A stretch of 64,000 nt of DNA from Geosiphon pyriformis. Lineage: Eukaryota; Glomeromycota; Glomeromycetes; Archaeosporales; Geosiphonaceae. A program made the position numbers and the translations under genes. The notes below the pieces were generated by a model that saw nothing but the letters and a program-made list of their open reading frames with translations, did no database searches and was not told the DNA's origin. The stretch covers positions 194,976 to 258,975 of the forward strand of contig JAAOMT010000752.1 of NCBI GenBank assembly GCA_016748015.1, given 5' to 3'. Of the stretch, positions 58,305 to 64,000 are shown piece after piece. Positions within the stretch are counted from its first letter, which is position 1. The number at the start of each line of letters is the position of its first letter.

Positions 58305-59600
58305 CTTTGGTTTTGTAGCAAAAGATTTATCTAGATATTCCCAGGTTTATGAAATATGGTCTATTTCGCAAATGTTATTACCCTTTAAAGTTAGCGGTTC
58401 ATCAAGTTTTCAACGATAAATTTAACCTAGTTTTTTGTTTTTGATAGCAAGTTTTTTAACAAGATTTCCCGATACACTAATTTAGATTTAGTCATTAAAG
58501 TTTTTGAATTTTTGATTAAGAGAGATAAGCAAAATAGTTGTTAATGTGCCAAAATTAAAGTTAGAGTCTCGATCTGAAATTGGCAGAATAATAAGACGAT
58601 TGCTAAAGGAGACGGGAGGATATAAAATTAATATTTTGCTAGATTTTTAATAAACGAATTTTAAATCATTTTTTAGAATTAATTTTTCTTTAACAAACAT
58701 TTGGTAATAAATAAATAAGCAAAATAAATCATGAGAACTTTTTTTTTAAAAAAAAAACATCTTTAATACTAACCTGGAAGATGATTAAGTTTTTGAAAAA
58801 AAAAATTCAAACAGTTATGAATCCAAAAATTTAGAAATGATGGTTTCTGATCAAGTTTTATTTTTTGCAAAAGTGATTTCAGAGTTCATTCGTCCATTTT
58901 CAAATGAACTCAGCTTATTGGAGTTTAACATTTAAAAATATAGAAAGGGTTTCCTAAGAATCTCTGTAAACATTAAGTTTTAATACCACAGAAAAAAAAT
59001 TTGATCATAATATCTTTATTTATAAAAATTATTAATAAAAAAACCAAGGCATCAAATTTTTTGAAAATTATTTTAATGAAGATAGTTTTATTTCAAAAAT
59101 TAATCATTTAAGTATTACTTATTTGTCTCAGTTTTCTATTCAAATTTATTATTATTATTTTTTACAAAAAAATAAATCCCCAAAAATATTTATTTTCAAA
59201 GTTAAGTAAATAATTACATTTCGTATAATCCCAAGATTCTCCAAGTTTCATTCTTTCAAAATAATATGGTCAAAAGACAATTTTAACCTCAAATAAAGGT
59301 ACATTTCAGAAAGTTTAATATTTCAAAATAAAACATCAAAATCTAATGAATGATGCAATTTTTTTTTTATGCCAAATTTGGCATGTGACAAGAAAAAATA
59401 TGTATAAATAGGTTAAAAACACTGAGAAAAAATTATAACCAAACAATAACAAGACGAATAAGTTTTAACTAATGACTTTTCTTTATTCCTTTTTCTCATT
59501 TATTGATGAAACCTCTTTAAGCTATTTACTGAATTCATAAAGATACTTCCTTTTCTAGTAAAAAGAATGATCTTATTCACCCCAATCGCAAAATCAAACA
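58305..59600. other. AT-rich spacer
   Basis: No gene seen; contains the upstream region of lipase-like gene B and the 3' flank of the next gene. Confidence 0.45.
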
Positions 59601-60740
59601 TTAAACTTCTGAGCCTTCAATTGATGAGGTCCTCGCTGATCCGGGAACTGAAAGAGTATTTTCTCGTCAAATCAATGCCAATTTCAAACTTGATTCTCCA
59701 AAAAATGGAAACACTATTGTCAAAGTCTTACCTGCAACCTCCATATAGCGTCTTATAATTTGCCGAGCAACATCTAAAGAAGCTTGACACCCAGCTGCCG
59801 TGGATTCAGTCACAGCTTGATACATTGGATAGAAGGATACTAAGACGACTGCACCCAGAATCAAGAGATCCATCGCGATAATTAAAGGGATTAATGCGAT
59901 TGTCGCCACCAAAATTGCTAGAAAACTAACAAATTTACACCATCGATCCAATTTCCAAAATGCTCTCCAGAGCACAATTTCACTACGGAGCAAAATTGGG
60001 ATATAGAAGGCTACACACACAAATATAGTGACCGGGATCGTGACAAATCCATAAAATGGAAAAATCAAAGCTCCAACAAGGATTCGCCAGAAAGCGAAAT
60101 CGATGGGTGGTTCATGGGGTTTACTATCCTCTATCACAAACTCAGGAATTAATTTCGTATGCAATGACCACATTCCATTGGAAAGCTGCAAAGCAGTGTG
60201 AAATGGTGCGACGACTGGTGATTCCGATAAATATGACCATCTTTCTTCTAATTCTGGGTTATCAGCGTTCAAAGCAACCAAATCATGTCCGGCTAATCGA
60301 TGATACAAATAATAAATCAAAGCAGCCGTCTGTGACAAATCATAATAATGATCTTCACTTCTCGCGGTATGTTCAATTATTGGCCCCAAAATTAAAATCC
60401 AAAAGGTAAAAATGACACAAGCCGAAATTCCAATCGGAAAATAAAGTATTATTGGAATTGGTGAAAATAAGAAAAATAAAAATTTCAGATTTGGTCCGTA
60501 TCTTTTATTTGAAAAGATCCAAAAGTAAACGTTTTTAATAAATGAAAAGAAGCATATCATCAAAATGAAAAAAGTTGGTATTAGACATAGAAAGAGAATT
60601 GGTAGTAGATAAAGTGTTGAATCAATGAGGATTAAATGAAGACTACAAAGGAACCGGAGAGCGTTATTATAGTCGGGCATTTTTGTGCGTGTCAATTTAG
60701 ACGTGAGAAGACGATCAGTTTCATGTAAAGCAACAATCAA
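59601..60740 (-). CDS. Multipass membrane protein of unknown function
   Basis: Two exons, 59732-60740 and 59601-59647, in phase with a consensus GTAAGA donor, 351 aa. Six to eight membrane segments in two blocks: three or four at about residues 30-135 (LYLLPILFLCLIPTFFILMI, FLFFLFSPIPIILYFPIGIS, CVIFTFWILILGPII) and three or four at about 220-320 (LVGALIFPFYGFVTIPVTIF, VSFLAILVATIALIPLIIAM, LLILGAVVLVSFYPM). Between them is a roughly 85-residue hydrophilic loop with conserved-looking motifs HTARSEDHYYDLSQTAALIY and YHRLAGHDLVAL. The last exon adds a short Ser/Glu tail. I do not recognise the family; transporter or scramblase-like roles are guesses. An alternative start is the ATG at 60680 (MPDYNNALRF). 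Confidence 0.7.
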
Positions 60741-63700
60741 GTAGGGTTCCAGCCTTTATGGTATTTGCGTAACAAAATACCACTTGATCCCAAAAGGAGA
60801 TTATTTACATTCTGTAAACATGACAACGCCCCGTATTGATTGATAGCAAGAGTTGAGCCTCGATAAGCGATATTCAGACCAGAAACACAAGTCAAAACAA
60901 ATAAAGAAATAAACTAAATGGCATTTTTTCCAATATTCATCTAAATTATTCACAAATCATTAACCTGACTTTTTAATTTCATAGTAGCTATTATAGCATA
61001 CTGAGCTAGCTCTTCATAATTCATAATTTGGCCAGGATTAGCGACAAGAATTAATCAAATTTTTAAGAAATGCAAAGCTAGATTCAGAATAATAAAGTTC
61101 TTCAAAGCGTCCTTTCGTTATTTATATTCCTTTTTTTTATGAATGAACTCATTTGTGCAAACAGATTAATTATGAGAGAGGAATTAAACGTTCGGCTTTA
61201 ATCTACCAAAACGGATTGTTTATCCCACAAAGTATTTTGTATACATCAATTAATTACGTAATTCTCAAAATAAATTCTACTTTGTGAGCAAACGGAGATT
61301 GAGGGTAAAATTGCCAGCCTTCTTTTTGACTATTAACGGAATCTTTATGATTATATCATATTCTGGTCCATAATCGTTTCAAAATTTTTAATAAATTATT
61401 TTTTTTCCCACAATTTCGTATAAATTTATTTATTTTTTCTTTTACTTTTTTTAACCGTTGTTTCTTTAAATCTTTCTAGTCTTATCATTTTTTTGGTCGA
61501 TATGTCGATATGTCGATAATGTAACCATGTGCAAAATAAATTCATTTAATAAAAATATTGTACACTTTTTAAATCGATCTATCTTTTGGGGGGATTTGTT
61601 TGGGTAAATCTGAAACCGAAATAAAATTGATGAAAACACATTTAAAAAAATACTTGAAAACATACCTGAAACATATAATATTGACTACCTACCAAACAAA
61701 ATAAACGAAAAATTATTGAAAAAACCAAATTTAAATTTGTAAACGAGTTTTTTTTTATCCAAAAACAGGACACAAATTTTTTTTATAAATAATAAAAAAA
61801 AGCCTTTAATTATTGTTTGAAAAATGCTAATAGCAGAAAAAGAATTGCTTTGATGATTATAATAATAATAATAATAATAATTCAACAACATTGATTCGTA
61901 ATAAAAAATAATTCAAAAGTCAAAATGGTAAAAGATGTAAAATACGAATAGAGCAAAAGAATTTGTATTAATAATCATAAAAAATTGATTAGTTATTAAT
62001 TAATAACTCAGTAAAAATAAAGTGACCAAATAAATTACTTTGATTTTTAATTCATTTTCAAAGTTTTTAAAAATATTTTATTATCTTAATATTTTGAAAT
62101 TAAAAAAAAACATTATTTTCATATATTTTTTATTAAAACTTATTTTCACAAGCTCAAAATTGCAAAAATCAAATTAAAAAGAATTTTTTTTCAATTTTTA
62201 AAAATTCAATTATATCTCCATTTTATCATAACTTTTCAACAAATAATTCAAAAAGAAAGATTAAACACTACAAAAAAGCCTTGTATGCTAAAAATGTTTT
62301 TAGCATACAATCGTGAAATAGTGAACTTTAATGCTAAATTTTTAAATTAGGAACGTGAGCGAAACGATATTTAATCTATTTGATAATGGATAAATAGAGC
62401 TTAAATTCATGAACAATCTTGACATCTAAATTTATAATTTGTGAAATTTATACTTTATAATTTTTTATGAAAGCTAAAAAAAAACTCATCTTCCTTATTT
62501 ATGCAAAAACTGGTTTATTATAACCCTTATTAACCTTGAATGTAAATGTAAATATTTTTTCTTTGATTGAAAATTATTTTGTAAGTTATGGCTTGTAGGC
62601 TATAAAAAGAACCTGCCTAATAAATCTGATTTTGTTCTCTTTAGATATGTACTCAGTACCTCAACACTTGACAAATTTTTATAATTTATATCACTATTAA
62701 AATTCAAATTATTTTAATTGGTATGGGATTTTTGGATAAAGCCTTGCTTAAAGTTTACATTTTACAAATGGTTTAAATCTAAATTCAATGTAAATTTTTA
62801 AACTAATTTTATTTTATCAAATTGAAATATTATATTTTAATTTTATTATAAAGCAAGATTCCTTATTTATTCATAAACTCATCAGAAGTTTAAAATTAAA
62901 CAGACCCTGATAGTAATTTTTTTATAAACTTGTATCATATTACAAAATATGCGATCAATGTTTTGTTTCTAAAGCTTAAAGTTATTTATTTATTTATTCA
63001 ATAGAAAGGTTTTCTAAAAACATTAATATTGTAATTAAACCAATAATAATTCCATTTTTGAGAACGTTTTAGTCCATATAACAGTTTCAAGCATTTTTTT
63101 ATCCTGACTCTAATTTCAATGATGAAAGTTCAAGTTTTCGTTTATAAGTTCAAATCATATAAATTATTTAACGTTGATAAAACCTTTAAAAGGTAAGCCA
63201 CTAAGAAAAATCATAGGTGATTTCTAAGATAAAGATTAACAAAGAAAATAAACAACATGTAAAAATATAAACATATATTAAGTACAAATAAAAGTAAAAT
63301 TTATTATCATTGATTTATATTAAAATTATATAAAACATTAAATTTATGACCTTTAAAATTTTTCAAAGAATACAATTGATCATTTTTTAAAATGATTGAT
63401 ATACATCTACAGTATAGTTTGATCTTTTTTTAAGATCAAACCTTATCATTCATTATCGGTTTAAATAAATAATACTACAAGAAATTAAAAATTGAAGCTG
63501 TTTTCTAGTTTGCCTCCTGAAATTTTTTAGATCTTAAAGTTACTAATATGCATTACTTGAGAGCACAACCTTTAAACTCCCTTTTGTTGAATCATTAATT
63601 TACTTGCCCAGAAAAGAAATACACGTTTTTACTACGAAATATAGGAAATTTCTGCTAAAATAATGGCGCTAACCTCTGGGTGTATACCCAATTTGGTTGC

Positions 63701-64000
63701 ACATATATTATCCCTTTATTGTATGATCATTTACATACAATCTGATTTTCATATCACAATAAACCCGAATAATTGTATCGTGTATACGTCAGTGTTTCCA
63801 ACACTCCCCGCGTAAATAATAGTAACTAATGTTTCCCGTCAGTCCTTTTAGGGATCATTTCCAGAATACCGGGCTCGCTGACGAAATTTTATAAAACATT
63901 CTACGGTCCATTTATCTTGGGCGGAATTTTAAATTTCTATAATTGACCAATTAAAGCTCAATAAATTTTTAATTCTCATTAAAAAAGTTAATTCAATTTT
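60741..64000. other. Terminal AT-rich spacer
   Basis: No gene supported in 3.3 kb. An AAT microsatellite lies at about 61857-61882, translating as Tyr-rich on the minus strand. A less AT-rich stretch at about 63.66-63.93 kb (with CGCTAACCTCTGGGTG and CCGGGCTCGCTGACG) does not fold into an evident tRNA and may be the edge of a gene beyond the window. Confidence 0.4.

Noticed and set aside
63660-63930. Possible tRNA or gene edge in the GC-richer patch
   Set aside because: No cloverleaf with TTC-type loop and acceptor pairing found by eye; no domain in any frame.

Overview
This window looks like nuclear DNA of an arbuscular mycorrhizal fungus (Glomeromycotina, Rhizophagus/Gigaspora-like). The base composition is extremely AT-rich, with gene islands separated by spacers of almost pure A and T. 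Genes carry many short GT-AG introns. The BTB, BTB-BACK-TLDc, MATH-BTB, F-box and kinase genes belong to families expanded in these fungi, and a decayed LINE at the left end matches the LINE type common in them. This assignment is inferred from content; no marker gene fixes the species.

Layout. 1-4.5 kb is a decayed LINE tract. 4.7-15.8 kb is a conserved housekeeping island: phosphatidylinositol synthase (PIS1), a Rim9/PalI-like pH-sensing membrane protein, the Hsp90 co-chaperone Cdc37, an Erv2-type ER sulfhydryl oxidase and the autophagy scaffold Atg17. 16.8-18.8 kb is a pogo/Tigger DNA transposon with TA target sites, terminal inverted repeats, a frameshifted transposase and an assembly gap. 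20.5-28.7 kb holds a BTB gene and its broken tandem paralogue, a protein kinase, a solo transposon end between two direct repeats, a decayed Fanzor/TnpB-like nuclease and a small unknown gene.

32.4-44.9 kb contains an unknown 346-residue protein, a broken and an intact methyltransferase, a small secreted protein, a BTB-BACK-TLDc protein and a multipass membrane protein. 46.6-49.9 kb has a MATH-BTB and an F-box gene, both candidate ubiquitin-ligase adaptors. 52.2-53.7 kb is an inverted duplicate of the broken methyltransferase locus at 33.9-35.4 kb. 54.3-58.3 kb is a tandem pair of class-3-lipase-like genes whose nucleophile serine is replaced by arginine. A multipass membrane protein ends at 60.7 kb and the rest is AT-rich spacer.

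The genes do not form an operon. The left part is core metabolism, secretion and autophagy. The right part is lineage-specific family expansion by local and inverted duplication, with several copies dying. Exon boundaries were assigned by eye from GT-AG sites, reading-frame phase and protein-family continuity; those quoted with exact coordinates keep the frame across every junction unless stated.
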